Assembly: GCF_001411495.1 (NCBI RefSeq)
Contig: NZ_CP012981.1
Coordinates: forward strand, 1,054,001-1,118,000
Source: Burkholderia cepacia ATCC 25416
Lineage (GTDB): Bacteria > Pseudomonadota > Gammaproteobacteria > Burkholderiales > Burkholderiaceae
Direction of reading: 5' to 3'
Length of the DNA stretch: 64,000 bases
Part shown: one piece after another, positions 35,836 to 44,673 of the stretch
Position numbering within the stretch: the first letter of the stretch is position 1
How the letters are laid out: each line of letters opens with the position of its first letter
Translations under genes and position numbers: made by a program
Notes under the pieces: model-generated
Seen by the model: the letters and a program-made list of their open reading frames with translations, nothing else
What the model was told of the DNA's origin: nothing
Databases searched by the model: none

Positions 35836-37032
35836 GTGGCAGACGAGAGCGATCTCGACAAGACCGAAGCCGCCACTCCCAGGCGCCGCGAGAAGGCGCG
35901 CGAGGAGGGGCAGGTCGCGCGTTCGCGCGAACTGGCTTCGTTCGCGCTGCTCGCGGCCGGGTTCTACGGTGCCTGGCTGCTCGCGGGCCCGTCGGGCGGG
36001 CATCTGCAGGCGATGCTGCGCGGCGCGTTCATGTTCGATCGCGCGACCGCGTTCGACACGAACCGGATGCTGTCGGCGGCCGGCAGCGCGAGCCTCGAAG
36101 GCTTCGCCGCGCTGCTGCCGCTGCTCGCGCTCACCGGTGTCGCCGCGCTGCTCGCGCCGATGGCGCTCGGCGGCTGGCTGATCTCGCAGAAGACGTTCGA
36201 ACTGAAGTTCGACCGCCTAAACCCGATCTCGGGCCTCGGCCGGATCTTCTCGATCCAGGGGCCGATCCAGCTCGGGATGTCGATCGCGAAGACGCTGGTC
36301 GTCGGCGGGATCGGCGGCATCGCGATCTGGCGCAGCAAGGACGAGCTGCTCGGTCTCGCGACGCAGCCGCTCGGCGTGGCGCTGCCCGATGCGCTGCACC
36401 TGGTCGCCGTGTGCTGCGGCACGACGGTCGCCGGGATGCTGGTGGTCGCCGCGCTCGACGTGCCTTACCAAATCTGGCAGTACAACAAGAAGTTGCGCAT
36501 GACGAAGGAAGAAGTGAAGCGCGAGCATCGCGAGAACGAAGGCGATCCGCACGTGAAGGGGCGGATCCGCCAGCAGCAGCGCGCGATCGCGCGGCGCCGG
36601 ATGATGGCGGCCGTGCCGAAGGCCGACGTGGTCGTGACGAACCCGACGCACTTCGCCGTCGCGCTGCAATACACGGACGGCGAGATGCGCGCGCCGAAGG
36701 TCGTCGCGAAGGGCGTGAACCTCGTCGCCGCGCGCATCCGCGAACTCGCGGCCGAACACAACGTGCCGCTGCTCGAAGCGCCGCCGCTCGCGCGTGCGCT
36801 GTATCACAACGTCGAACTCGAACGCGAGATTCCCGGCTCGCTGTACTCGGCCGTCGCCGAAGTGCTCGCGTGGGTCTACCAGCTCAAGCGCTTCCGTTCG
36901 GAAGGCGGCGCGTTCCCGGCGGTGCCGGTCGACCTGGACGTGCCGGCCGACCTCGACAAGGGCGCGTCGGTCTCCGCCGACGACGAACGCGAGGAAGCCG
37001 AAGACACGCTCGGTAACGGAGGCGCGGCATGA
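35836..37032 (+). CDS. flhB: Flagellar type III export protein FlhB
   Basis: This 398-residue protein has four membrane helices in the first half and a cytoplasmic C-terminal domain with the autocleavage motif NPTH (VVVTNPTHFAVAL). Cleavage switches export from hook to filament substrates. The N-terminus ESDLDKTEAATPRRREKARE is typical. The GTG at 35836 is chosen for the GGAG site and the conserved start. A charged tail of about 40 residues extends past the usual end. It overlaps flhA by four bases (ATGA). Confidence 0.96.
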   Translation: MADESDLDKTEAATPRRREKAREEGQVARSRELASFALLAAGFYGAWLLAGPSGGHLQAMLRGAFMFDRATAFDTNRMLSAAGSASLEGFAALLPLLALTGVAALLAPMALGGWLISQKTFELKFDRLNPISGLGRIFSIQGPIQLGMSIAKTLVVGGIGGIAIWRSKDELLGLATQPLGVALPDALHLVAVCCGTTVAGMLVVAALDVPYQIWQYNKKLRMTKEEVKREHRENEGDPHVKGRIRQQQRAIARRRMMAAVPKADVVVTNPTHFAVALQYTDGEMRAPKVVAKGVNLVAARIRELAAEHNVPLLEAPPLARALYHNVELEREIPGSLYSAVAEVLAWVYQLKRFRSEGGAFPAVPVDLDVPADLDKGASVSADDEREEAEDTLGNGGAA

Positions 37033-39128
37033 GCACCCCGACCGGCCTGTTCGCGAAGCGCCAGAATCCGTTCGCGGGCACCAACCTGCGCGCGCTCGCG
37101 GGCCCGATCCTCATCTGCATGATTTTGGGGATGATGATCCTGCCGCTGCCGCCGATGCTGCTGGATCTGCTGTTCACGTTCAACATCGCGCTGTCCGTGA
37201 TGGTGCTGCTCGTCAGCATGTACACGATGAAGCCGCTCGATTTCGCGGCGTTCCCGAGCGTGCTGCTGTTCTCGACGCTCCTGCGCCTGTCGCTGAACGT
37301 CGCGTCGACGCGCGTCGTGCTGCTCGAGGGCCACACCGGGCCGGACGCGGCCGGCCAGGTGATCGAGGCGTTCGGCCACTTCCTCGTCGGCGGCAACTTC
37401 GCGGTCGGCATCGTCGTGTTCGTGATCCTGATGATCATCAACTTCATGGTGATCACGAAGGGCGCGGGGCGGATCGCCGAAGTGTCCGCGCGCTTCACGC
37501 TCGACGCGATGCCCGGCAAGCAGATGGCGATCGACGCCGACCTGAACGCGGGCCTCATCAACGAAGAGCAGGCGCGCAAGCGCCGCCTGGCGGTCTCGCA
37601 GGAAGCCGAGTTCTACGGGTCGATGGACGGCGCGTCGAAGTTCGTGCGCGGCGACGCGATCGCCGGCCTGATCATCATGGCGATCAACGTGATCGGCGGG
37701 CTGATCGTCGGGATGGTCCAGCACGACATGACGTTCGCCGCGGCCGGCACGAACTACACGCTGCTGACGATCGGCGACGGCCTCGTCGCGCAGATCCCGT
37801 CGCTCGTGATCTCGACGGCGGCCGGCGTGATCGTGTCGCGCGTCGCGACCGACGAGGACATCGGCACGCAGATCACCGGCCAGCTGTTCACGAACCCGCG
37901 CGTGCTGAACATCACCGGCGCGATCATCGTGCTGATGGGGCTGATCCCGGGCATGCCGCACTTCGCGTTCCTCGCGCTCGGCGGCGGCGCGATCTGGCTG
38001 GCCCGCACGCAGACGAAGCGCGCGGCGGCCCGCAAGGCGGCCGGCGACCTGACCGACATCGCGCCGCCCGCCGTGCTGCCGTCCGACAGCCACGAGGCGA
38101 CCTGGGACGACGTGCAGCTGATCGACCCGCTCGGCCTCGAAGTCGGCTACCGGCTGATCCCGCTCGTCGACAAGAACAGCGACGGCGAACTGCTCAAGCG
38201 CATCAAGAGCATCCGCAAGAAATTCGCGCAGGAAATCGGCTTCCTGCCGCCCGTGATCCATATCCGCGACAACCTCGAGCTGCGGCCGAACGCGTACCGG
38301 ATCGCGCTGAAGGGCGTCGAGATCGGCGTCGGCGAAGTGTTCCCGGGCCAGTGGCTCGCGATCAACCCCGGCCAGGTGACGGCCGCGCTGCCGGGCGCCG
38401 TCACGCAGGATCCCGCGTTCGGGCTGCCGCCCGTGTGGATCGACGTCGCGATGCGCGAACAGGCGCAGGTGTACGGCTACACGGTGGTCGACGCGAGCAC
38501 GGTCGTCGCGACGCACCTGAACCATCTGGTCGTCCAGCACGCGGCCGAGCTGCTCGGCCGCCAGGAAGTGCAGGCGCTCGTCGAGCGCACCGGCAAGGAC
38601 GCGCCGTCGCTCGTCGAGGACCTCGTGCCGAAGACGATCTCGCTGACGACGCTGCAGAAGGTGCTGCAGAACCTGCTCGAGGAAGGCGTGCCGATCCGCG
38701 ACATGCGCACGATCCTCGAGGCCGTGTCCGAACACGCGGGCCGCGGCGACGCGTTCGAGATCACGGCCGCGGTGCGGCTCGCGCTCGGCCGCGCGATCAC
38801 GCAGCAGTGGTATCCGGGCGCGGGCGAGATGCAGGTGATGGGCCTCGACGCAAATCTCGAACGCGTGCTGTCGCAGGCGCTCGCCACCGGCGCGAACCCG
38901 GGCCTCGAACCCGGCCTCGCGCACAACCTTCTGACCGGCACGCAGCAGGCGATGCTGCGTCAACAGAATCTCGGGCTGCCGCCCGTGCTGCTCGTGCAGC
39001 ACGCGCTGCGCGCGATGCTCGCGCGTTTCCTGCGCCGCAGCCTGCCGCAATTGAAAGTGCTGTCGTACGCCGAAGTGCCGGACACACGCACGATCAAAGT
39101 CGTTAACGTCATCGGGGGTTCCGCTTGA
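37029..39128 (+). CDS. flhA: Flagellar type III export protein FlhA
   Basis: This 699-residue export-gate protein has about eight helices in residues 20-330 and a large cytoplasmic domain. Conserved stretches include LLDLLFTFNIALSVMVLL, FPSVLLFSTLLRLSLNVAST, the FHIPEP-family loop (RFTLDAMPGKQMAIDADLNA) and the C-terminal ring domain (EDLVPKTISLTTLQKVLQNL). FlhA receives chaperone-substrate complexes and drives export with the proton motive force. The ATG overlaps flhB and the stop overlaps the TTG start of flhF, which couples translation along the operon. Confidence 0.97.
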   Translation: MSTPTGLFAKRQNPFAGTNLRALAGPILICMILGMMILPLPPMLLDLLFTFNIALSVMVLLVSMYTMKPLDFAAFPSVLLFSTLLRLSLNVASTRVVLLEGHTGPDAAGQVIEAFGHFLVGGNFAVGIVVFVILMIINFMVITKGAGRIAEVSARFTLDAMPGKQMAIDADLNAGLINEEQARKRRLAVSQEAEFYGSMDGASKFVRGDAIAGLIIMAINVIGGLIVGMVQHDMTFAAAGTNYTLLTIGDGLVAQIPSLVISTAAGVIVSRVATDEDIGTQITGQLFTNPRVLNITGAIIVLMGLIPGMPHFAFLALGGGAIWLARTQTKRAAARKAAGDLTDIAPPAVLPSDSHEATWDDVQLIDPLGLEVGYRLIPLVDKNSDGELLKRIKSIRKKFAQEIGFLPPVIHIRDNLELRPNAYRIALKGVEIGVGEVFPGQWLAINPGQVTAALPGAVTQDPAFGLPPVWIDVAMREQAQVYGYTVVDASTVVATHLNHLVVQHAAELLGRQEVQALVERTGKDAPSLVEDLVPKTISLTTLQKVLQNLLEEGVPIRDMRTILEAVSEHAGRGDAFEITAAVRLALGRAITQQWYPGAGEMQVMGLDANLERVLSQALATGANPGLEPGLAHNLLTGTQQAMLRQQNLGLPPVLLVQHALRAMLARFLRRSLPQLKVLSYAEVPDTRTIKVVNVIGGSA

Positions 39129-40888
39129 ACATTCGCAAATTCACCGGCGCAACGAGCCGCGACGCACTTCGTCTCGTGCGCGAGGCGCTCGGCGCCGACG
39201 CGGTCGTGCTGTCGAACCGCACGCTCGATGACGGCAGCGTGGAAATCGTCGCCCTCGCCGATTCGGACCTGGCCGCCGTGGCGCCGCCGGCCGCGGCGCG
39301 CGCACGCATGGCCGCGCCGCGCGTGCCGGAATCGGTGCCCGCCGCCGCGGTGCCGGGCATCGTGTCGCGCCCGGGCGCGGCGCTCGCCCGCCCGGCCGTC
39401 AATCCGTATGCGGCAGGCGAAGGCGGGTTGCCGGACGTGTTCTCGTCGGTGTTCGGCGCAAGCGCCGAGGCGGACGCGGACTCGGGCTCGGATGACGCGG
39501 CCGCGCAAGCCTCGACGCTCGACGCGGACCCGCTGGCCGGCGCCACCGCCGCCGGTGCGTCGGTCACCGGTGCGCCGGCCGCGACTTCCGAACCCGCACC
39601 GTGGCTGGTCGAGCACGCGAAGCGCCTGACCCAGCAGCGCGATGCGCTGATGGCGCGCACGCAGGCGGCGCCCGCCGCGCCGCAGCCGAGCCCGCCGGCC
39701 CCGCAGGCCGCCGCGAGCGCGACGCCGCCCGGCTGGGCGCGCGACATCGTGCGCGACGCCGAACGCCGGATGCCGGCAGCCGCGACCCGCGCGCCGGACC
39801 CGGGCGCTGCGCAGGCCGCGAAGGCGGCCGAGCGCACGCGCCTGTCCGCCGACGCCGCCGCCGCGGTGGCCGATGCGGTGAAGTCGCGCATCGAGCGCAT
39901 CGTCAACGACACGGTGATGCAGGAGCTCGGCGAGCTGCGCGGGATGATGGAAGAGCAGTTCGACAGCCTGATGTGGCACGACCGCCAGCGTCGCAGCGCC
40001 GTGCATGGCGCGCTGACGAAGCACCTGTTCTCGGCCGGTTTCTCCGCGCAGCTCGTGCGGATGCTGGTCGACAACATGCCGTCCGGCGACGGCGCGCAGA
40101 GCTTCGAGCAGGCGGCCGAATGGGCGCAGTCGGTGCTCGCGGCGAACCTGCCGGTGCTCGACAGCGAGGACGCGCTGATGGAGCGCGGCGGCGTGTTCGC
40201 GCTGATGGGGCCGACGGGCGTCGGCAAGACCACCACCACCGCGAAGCTGGCCGCGCGCTGCGTGATGCGCTTCGGCGCGAGCAAGGTCGCGCTGCTGACC
40301 ACCGACAGCTACCGGATCGGCGGCCACGAACAGCTGCGCATCTTCGGCAAGATCCTCGGCGTGCCCGTGCACGCGGTGAAGGATGCGGGCGATCTCGCGC
40401 TCGCGCTGTCCGAGCTGCGCAACAAGCACATCGTGCTGATCGACACGATCGGCATGAGCCAGCGCGACCGCGCGGTATCCGACCAGATCGCGATGCTGCA
40501 CGGCGCGAACGCGCCGGTGCAGCGCCTGCTGCTGCTCAACGCGACGAGCCATGGCGACACGCTCAACGAAGTCGTGCAGGCGTACCGCAGCGCGGGCGAG
40601 CATCCCGACCTGGCCGGCTGCATCCTCACGAAGCTCGACGAGGCGACCCACCTCGGCGGCGTGCTCGACACGGTGATCCGCTACAAGCTGCCGATCCACT
40701 ACGTGTCGACCGGCCAGAAGGTGCCGGAGAACCTGTACGTCGCATCGACCCGATTCCTGCTGAAGAGCGCGTTCTGTGTGCCGCGCGACGGCTCGCCCTT
40801 CGTGCCGCAAGACGAGGACATGCCGACGCTGCTTTCCGCACTGACCGCACGTTCCACCGCCGAGCTGCACGAGGTGCGATTTGGATAA
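39125..40888 (+). CDS. flhF: Flagellar SRP-type GTPase FlhF
   Basis: This 587-residue GTPase has an N-terminal B domain (IRKFTGATSRDALRLVREALG), a very long Ala/Pro-rich linker (about residues 50-260), the N domain and the NG domain with P loop LMGPTGVGKTTTTAKLA, the switch DTIGMSQRDR and the base-binding TKLDEATHLGG. FlhF fixes the number and pole of flagella with FlhG. It starts at TTG 39125 inside the flhA stop (TTGA). The linker is longer than in most FlhF proteins. flhG overlaps its end by eight bases. Confidence 0.93.
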   Translation: MNIRKFTGATSRDALRLVREALGADAVVLSNRTLDDGSVEIVALADSDLAAVAPPAAARARMAAPRVPESVPAAAVPGIVSRPGAALARPAVNPYAAGEGGLPDVFSSVFGASAEADADSGSDDAAAQASTLDADPLAGATAAGASVTGAPAATSEPAPWLVEHAKRLTQQRDALMARTQAAPAAPQPSPPAPQAAASATPPGWARDIVRDAERRMPAAATRAPDPGAAQAAKAAERTRLSADAAAAVADAVKSRIERIVNDTVMQELGELRGMMEEQFDSLMWHDRQRRSAVHGALTKHLFSAGFSAQLVRMLVDNMPSGDGAQSFEQAAEWAQSVLAANLPVLDSEDALMERGGVFALMGPTGVGKTTTTAKLAARCVMRFGASKVALLTTDSYRIGGHEQLRIFGKILGVPVHAVKDAGDLALALSELRNKHIVLIDTIGMSQRDRAVSDQIAMLHGANAPVQRLLLLNATSHGDTLNEVVQAYRSAGEHPDLAGCILTKLDEATHLGGVLDTVIRYKLPIHYVSTGQKVPENLYVASTRFLLKSAFCVPRDGSPFVPQDEDMPTLLSALTARSTAELHEVRFG

Positions 40889-41699
40889 ACAAATCATCGA
40901 CCAGGCCGAAGGGCTGCGGCGCCTGCTGGCCGGGCGCGCGTCGCGCATCGTCGCGGTGACGGGCGGGCCGGCGGGTGTCGGCTGCACGTCCACCGTCGTG
41001 AATCTCGCGGCGGCGCTCGCGTCGCTCGGCAAGGACGTGCTCGTCGTCGACGAGCGCGCCGACGTGCATTCGGCCAGCGCGACGCTCGCGGGCGCGTGGC
41101 TGCGTGACGGCGAACGCACGCGGGTCGCGGCCGGCTTCGGCCTGTGCGCCGCCGCGCGGCTCGCGCGCGCCGGCTACACCGACGCGCAGCTCAGCGATTT
41201 CATCGACGGGCCGGCCGACATCGTCCTCGTCGACGCGCAGCTCGGCGCCGACGGTTCGTTCTCGGCGCTCGCCCGCGAAGCGCACGACGTGCTGGTCGTG
41301 ACGCGGGTCGCGGCGCAGGCGATCACCGAGGCATACGCGTGCATGAAGCGGCTGCATTTCGCGCATGCGTTCGCGCAGTTCCGCGTGCTGACCAATCACG
41401 TCGGCAGCCACGCGGATGCGAAGGTCGCGTTCGACAACCTCGCGGGCGTCGCGAGCCGCTACCTGACGGTGTCGATCGCCGACGCGGGCTGCGTGAGCGC
41501 CGATCCGCTCGTCGAGCATGCGCGGGAGCTGACGCGCGCCGCGGTCGACGCGTTCCCGTCGTCGGCCGCCGCGCGCGACTACCGGCAGATTGCCGCCGAC
41601 CTGCTGTACTGGCCGATGCGCCCGCGTTCGGGTGCGGGCCGCGCCGTGCACGCGGGCGGCAAGCCGTCGTATGAGGCGGGCGCGGCACACGCCGCGTGA
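40881..41699 (+). CDS. flhG: FlhG/FleN-like MinD-family protein with degenerate Walker A
   Basis: This 272-residue protein has the MinD/FlhG fold and keeps the N-terminal DQAEGLRRLL helix, which in FlhG stimulates FlhF GTPase activity. The deviant Walker A reads GGPAGVGCTST, where functional FlhG has GGKGGVGKT; both lysines are missing. The following acidic motif (VVDERADVHSA) is also altered from DADLGLAN. ATP hydrolysis is therefore doubtful. The TTG at 40881 overlaps the flhF end by eight bases. It could act only as a fixed FlhF regulator; that is inference. The C-terminal tail has no amphipathic membrane helix that I can recognise with confidence. Confidence 0.88.
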   Translation: MDKQIIDQAEGLRRLLAGRASRIVAVTGGPAGVGCTSTVVNLAAALASLGKDVLVVDERADVHSASATLAGAWLRDGERTRVAAGFGLCAAARLARAGYTDAQLSDFIDGPADIVLVDAQLGADGSFSALAREAHDVLVVTRVAAQAITEAYACMKRLHFAHAFAQFRVLTNHVGSHADAKVAFDNLAGVASRYLTVSIADAGCVSADPLVEHARELTRAAVDAFPSSAAARDYRQIAADLLYWPMRPRSGAGRAVHAGGKPSYEAGAAHAA

Positions 41700-41721
41700 G
41701 TGCCACCGGAAGGAGAGAGCC

Positions 41722-42456
41722 ATGATGTACAACGCTCAAGGAAAGATGTCCCAGGCCGACGTGCTCGCGCAATATGCGCCGCTCGTGCGCCGCCTCGGAC
41801 TGCAGCTCGTCGCGAAGATGCCGGCGAGCGTCGACCTCGACGACCTGATCCAGGCCGGCATGATCGGCCTGATGGACGCGGCCGGCCGCTACAAGGAGGA
41901 CCAGGGCGCGCAGTTCGAGACCTACGCGACGCAGCGCATCCGCGGCGCGATGCTCGACGAGCTGCGCAGCAACGACTGGCTGCCGCGCAGCCTGCGCAAG
42001 ACGTCGCGCGAGGTCGAGCACGCGGTGCACCAGGTCGAGCAGCATCTCGGCCGCTCGGCGAGCGAGACCGAGATCGCGCAGCACCTGAACATGCCGCTCG
42101 ACGAGTACCAGGGGATGCTGCAGGACCTGCACGGCAGCCAGCTGATCTACTACGAGGATTTCGACCGCGCGGCCGACGACGAGCCGTTCCTCGACCGCTA
42201 CCGCGTCGACCACGCGGACCCGCTGTCGGCACTGCTCGACGAGCACCTGCGCGAAGCGCTCGTCGAGGCGATCGAGCGGCTGCCGGAGCGCGAGAAGCTG
42301 CTGATGTCGCTGTACTACGAACGGGGTCTGAATCTGCGCGAGATCGGCGCGGTGCTCGAAGTGAGCGAATCGCGCGTATGCCAGCTGCACAGCCAGGCCG
42401 TCGCGCGCCTGCGCGCGCGGCTGCGCGAACAGGCGTGGGTCGGCGCGGAATCCTGA
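41722..42456 (+). CDS. fliA: Flagellar sigma factor FliA (sigma-28)
   Basis: This 244-residue sigma factor has region 2 (YAPLVRRLGLQLVAKMPASV then DLIQAGMIGLMDAAGRY and FETYATQRIRGAMLDELR), region 3 and region 4 with the helix-turn-helix (LREIGAVLEVSESRVCQLHSQA). It directs RNA polymerase to late flagellar promoters such as those found here upstream of fliC and motA. It is kept inactive by FlgM until the hook is complete. The ATG at 41722 follows GGAGAG and lies 22 bp past flhG, so it is the last gene of the flhB operon. Confidence 0.97.
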   Translation: MMYNAQGKMSQADVLAQYAPLVRRLGLQLVAKMPASVDLDDLIQAGMIGLMDAAGRYKEDQGAQFETYATQRIRGAMLDELRSNDWLPRSLRKTSREVEHAVHQVEQHLGRSASETEIAQHLNMPLDEYQGMLQDLHGSQLIYYEDFDRAADDEPFLDRYRVDHADPLSALLDEHLREALVEAIERLPEREKLLMSLYYERGLNLREIGAVLEVSESRVCQLHSQAVARLRARLREQAWVGAES

Positions 42457-42538
42457 CCCTTTACCGTTCCTGACGGCCGCGCGCGTCGACGCCGCGCGTT
42501 CGGCATCTGCATCCGTGTGCGCATTCCGCGCGCCGATT

Positions 42539-42547
42539 TGCTACAAT
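42539..42547 (+). promoter_or_regulatory. Extended -10 promoter of ahcY
   Basis: TGC followed by TACAAT (42542-42547) forms an extended -10 element, with no good -35. It lies 13 bp upstream of the SAH riboswitch, so the riboswitch would start the transcript almost at once. Confidence 0.6.
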
Positions 42548-42559
42548 CCCCTCCGTTTT

Positions 42560-42678
42560 CCGAGGAGCGTTGCGACGGACCTCTGCGTCCGCCAGGCTCG
42601 GAAAGCTTCACCAAGCAGCCGTGCGGCGCGCGTATCGCGACCGTCGCACCGGCCCCGCTTCCTGAACGGCGCTCACGT
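42560..42678 (+). ncRNA. S-adenosylhomocysteine (SAH) riboswitch
   Basis: The conserved 5' half (CCGAGGAGCG then GCCAGGCTCGG at 42591-42601) and the 3' element AACGGCGCTCACG (from 42665) match the SAH riboswitch. The outer pairing CCGAG/CTCGG closes the first stem and the 3' GGCGCTC can pair back to GAGCG in the pseudoknot. This class sits in front of ahcY in beta-proteobacteria and turns expression on when SAH accumulates. The ribosome binding site AGGAGG of ahcY lies about 25 bases downstream. Confidence 0.93.
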
Positions 42679-42713
42679 CACCAATCTAGAAACTTTTTAG
42701 AAAGGAGGGCGTG

Positions 42714-44132
42714 ATGAACGCCATTATCGATTCCAAGGCTTCCAACGATTTCGTCGTCGCCGACATGGCGCTGGCCGGCTGGGGCCGCAAGGAACTGAAC
42801 ATCGCCGAGACCGAAATGCCGGGCCTCGTGCAGATCCGCGACGAATACAAGGCGCAGCAGCCGCTGAAGGGCGCGCGCATCGCGGGTTCGCTGCATATGA
42901 CGATCCAGACCGGCGTGCTGATCGAGACGCTGAAGGCGCTCGGCGCCGACGTCCGCTGGGCGTCGTGCAACATCTTCTCGACGCAGGACCACGCGGCTGC
43001 CGCGATCGTCGAAGCCGGCACGCCGGTGTTCGCGTTCAAGGGCGAATCGCTCGACGAATACTGGGAGTTCTCGCACCGCATCTTCGAATGGCCGAACGGC
43101 GAATTCGCGAACATGATCCTGGACGACGGCGGCGACGCAACGCTGCTGCTGATCCTCGGCGCGAAGGCCGAGAAGGATCGTTCGGTGATCGCGAAGCCGA
43201 CCAACGAGGAAGAAGTCGCGCTGTACAAGTCGATCGCGAAGCACCTCGACGCGGACCCGACCTGGTACTCGACGCGCCTCGCGCACATCAAGGGCGTGAC
43301 CGAAGAAACCACGACCGGCGTGCACCGCCTGTACCAGATGGAAAAGGACGGCCGCCTGCCGTTCCCGGCGTTCAACGTGAACGACTCGGTCACGAAGTCG
43401 AAGTTCGACAACCTGTACGGCTGCCGTGAATCGCTGGTCGACGGCATCAAGCGCGCGACCGACGTGATGATCGCGGGCAAGGTCGCGGTCGTCGCGGGCT
43501 ACGGCGACGTGGGCAAGGGCTGCGCGCAGTCGCTGCGCGGCCTGGGCGCGACCGTGTGGGTCACCGAAATCGATCCGATCTGCGCGCTGCAGGCGGCGAT
43601 GGAAGGCTACCGCGTCGTGACGATGGAATACGCGGCCGACAAGGCCGACATCTTCGTGACGGCCACCGGCAACTACCACGTGATCAACCACGATCACATG
43701 AAGGCGATGCGCCACAACGCGATCGTCTGCAACATCGGCCACTTCGACTCGGAAATCGACGTCGCGTCGACCCGCCAGTACCAGTGGGAAAACATCAAGC
43801 CGCAGGTCGACCACATCATCTTCCCGGACGGCAAGCGCGTGATCCTGCTGGCGGAAGGCCGCCTCGTGAACCTCGGCTGCGCGACCGGCCACCCGTCGTT
43901 CGTGATGTCGAACTCGTTCGCGAACCAGACGCTCGCGCAGATCGAGCTGTTCGTGCGCGGCAACGAGTACGAGAACAAGGTGTACGTGCTGCCGAAGCAC
44001 CTCGATGAAAAGGTCGCCCGCCTGCACCTCGCGCGCATCGGCGCGAACCTGTCCGTGCTGTCCGACGAGCAGGCTTCGTACATCGGCGTGCAGAAGGACG
44101 GCCCGTTCAAGCCGAACCACTACCGCTACTGA
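42714..44132 (+). CDS. ahcY: S-adenosylhomocysteine hydrolase
   Basis: This 472-residue enzyme splits SAH into adenosine and homocysteine, relieving product inhibition of methyltransferases. Signatures are [15 protein letters not shown] near the N-terminus, the NAD loop [16 protein letters not shown], and the C-terminal [17 protein letters not shown] and KPNHYRY. An insertion of about 40 residues relative to the mammalian enzyme (around [17 protein letters not shown]) is usual for proteobacteria. The start is the ATG at 42714, five bases after AGGAGG; the GTG at 42711 is adjacent. It is controlled by the SAH riboswitch and lies upstream of metF. Confidence 0.97.
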   Translation: MNAIIDSKASNDFVVADMALAGWGRKELNIAETEMPGLVQIRDEYKAQQPLKGARIAGSLHMTIQTGVLIETLKALGADVRWASCNIFSTQDHAAAAIVEAGTPVFAFKGESLDEYWEFSHRIFEWPNGEFANMILDDGGDATLLLILGAKAEKDRSVIAKPTNEEEVALYKSIAKHLDADPTWYSTRLAHIKGVTEETTTGVHRLYQMEKDGRLPFPAFNVNDSVTKSKFDNLYGCRESLVDGIKRATDVMIAGKVAVVAGYGDVGKGCAQSLRGLGATVWVTEIDPICALQAAMEGYRVVTMEYAADKADIFVTATGNYHVINHDHMKAMRHNAIVCNIGHFDSEIDVASTRQYQWENIKPQVDHIIFPDGKRVILLAEGRLVNLGCATGHPSFVMSNSFANQTLAQIELFVRGNEYENKVYVLPKHLDEKVARLHLARIGANLSVLSDEQASYIGVQKDGPFKPNHYRY

Positions 44133-44294
44133 TCCGATGCGCCGCCGCCGCGGTGCCGTGCGCGCGTCGCCGACGCGCACCCGGCACGGCGGCACGGCGC
44201 GGGATCGCCGGCTGCCGCGGCGCGCCTTCGGGCACCCGCGGCGGCCGGCGGCGGCCACTGATCGTACCGATCGACAACCGAACCGGAGCACTCC

Positions 44295-44648
44295 ATGAGC
44301 GTCATCCTCACCTGGGTCATCAACGCGCTCGCGCTGCTGATCATCACGTACCTCGTGCCGTCGATCCACATCAAGAGCTTCGGCACGGCGCTGATCATCG
44401 CGGTCGTGCTCGGCCTGATCAACACGGTGATCCGCCCGGTGCTGATCCTGCTGACGCTGCCCGTCACGATCGTCACGCTCGGGGTGTTCATCCTCGTCGT
44501 GAACGCGTTGTGCTTCTGGTTCGCGTCGTCGCTGCTGAAGGGCTTCGAGGTGTCGGGGTTCTGGTCCGCGTTCTTCGGTTCGATCCTGTACAGCATCGTG
44601 TCGTGGCTGCTGTCCGCACTGATCTTCGGTCAGCGCGACATCGGCTGA
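44295..44648 (+). CDS. Holin-like (YvlD/DUF360) membrane protein
   Basis: This 117-residue inner-membrane protein has four helices (MSVILTWVINALALLIITYL, then ALIIAVVLGLINTVIRPVLI, VTLGVFILVVNALCFWFA and FGSILYSIVSWLLSALIF) with the NTVIRPVL segment typical of the YvlD/phage holin 4-like family. No phage genes are nearby, so it is a housekeeping membrane protein of unknown role. It sits between ahcY and metF in Burkholderia and is probably co-transcribed; the reason for this conserved placement is unclear. Confidence 0.82.
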   Translation: MSVILTWVINALALLIITYLVPSIHIKSFGTALIIAVVLGLINTVIRPVLILLTLPVTIVTLGVFILVVNALCFWFASSLLKGFEVSGFWSAFFGSILYSIVSWLLSALIFGQRDIG

Positions 44649-44673
44649 GGCCTGAGCCTGTTCCCACCGAATC

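Noticed and set aside
36876..39050. A 724-residue minus-strand frame opposite flhA.
   Set aside because: flhA is full length and highly conserved; the antisense translation shows no known motif.
40881..41699. A frameshift or sequence error as the reason for the odd Walker A motif.
   Set aside because: The frame is continuous, the flanking helix and the overlaps with flhF and fliA spacing are normal, and the rest of the fold is intact.
44295..44648. Prophage remnant, because the protein belongs to a family named after holins.
   Set aside because: No other phage gene is near, it lies in a metabolic operon, and the YvlD-like family is common in chromosomes.
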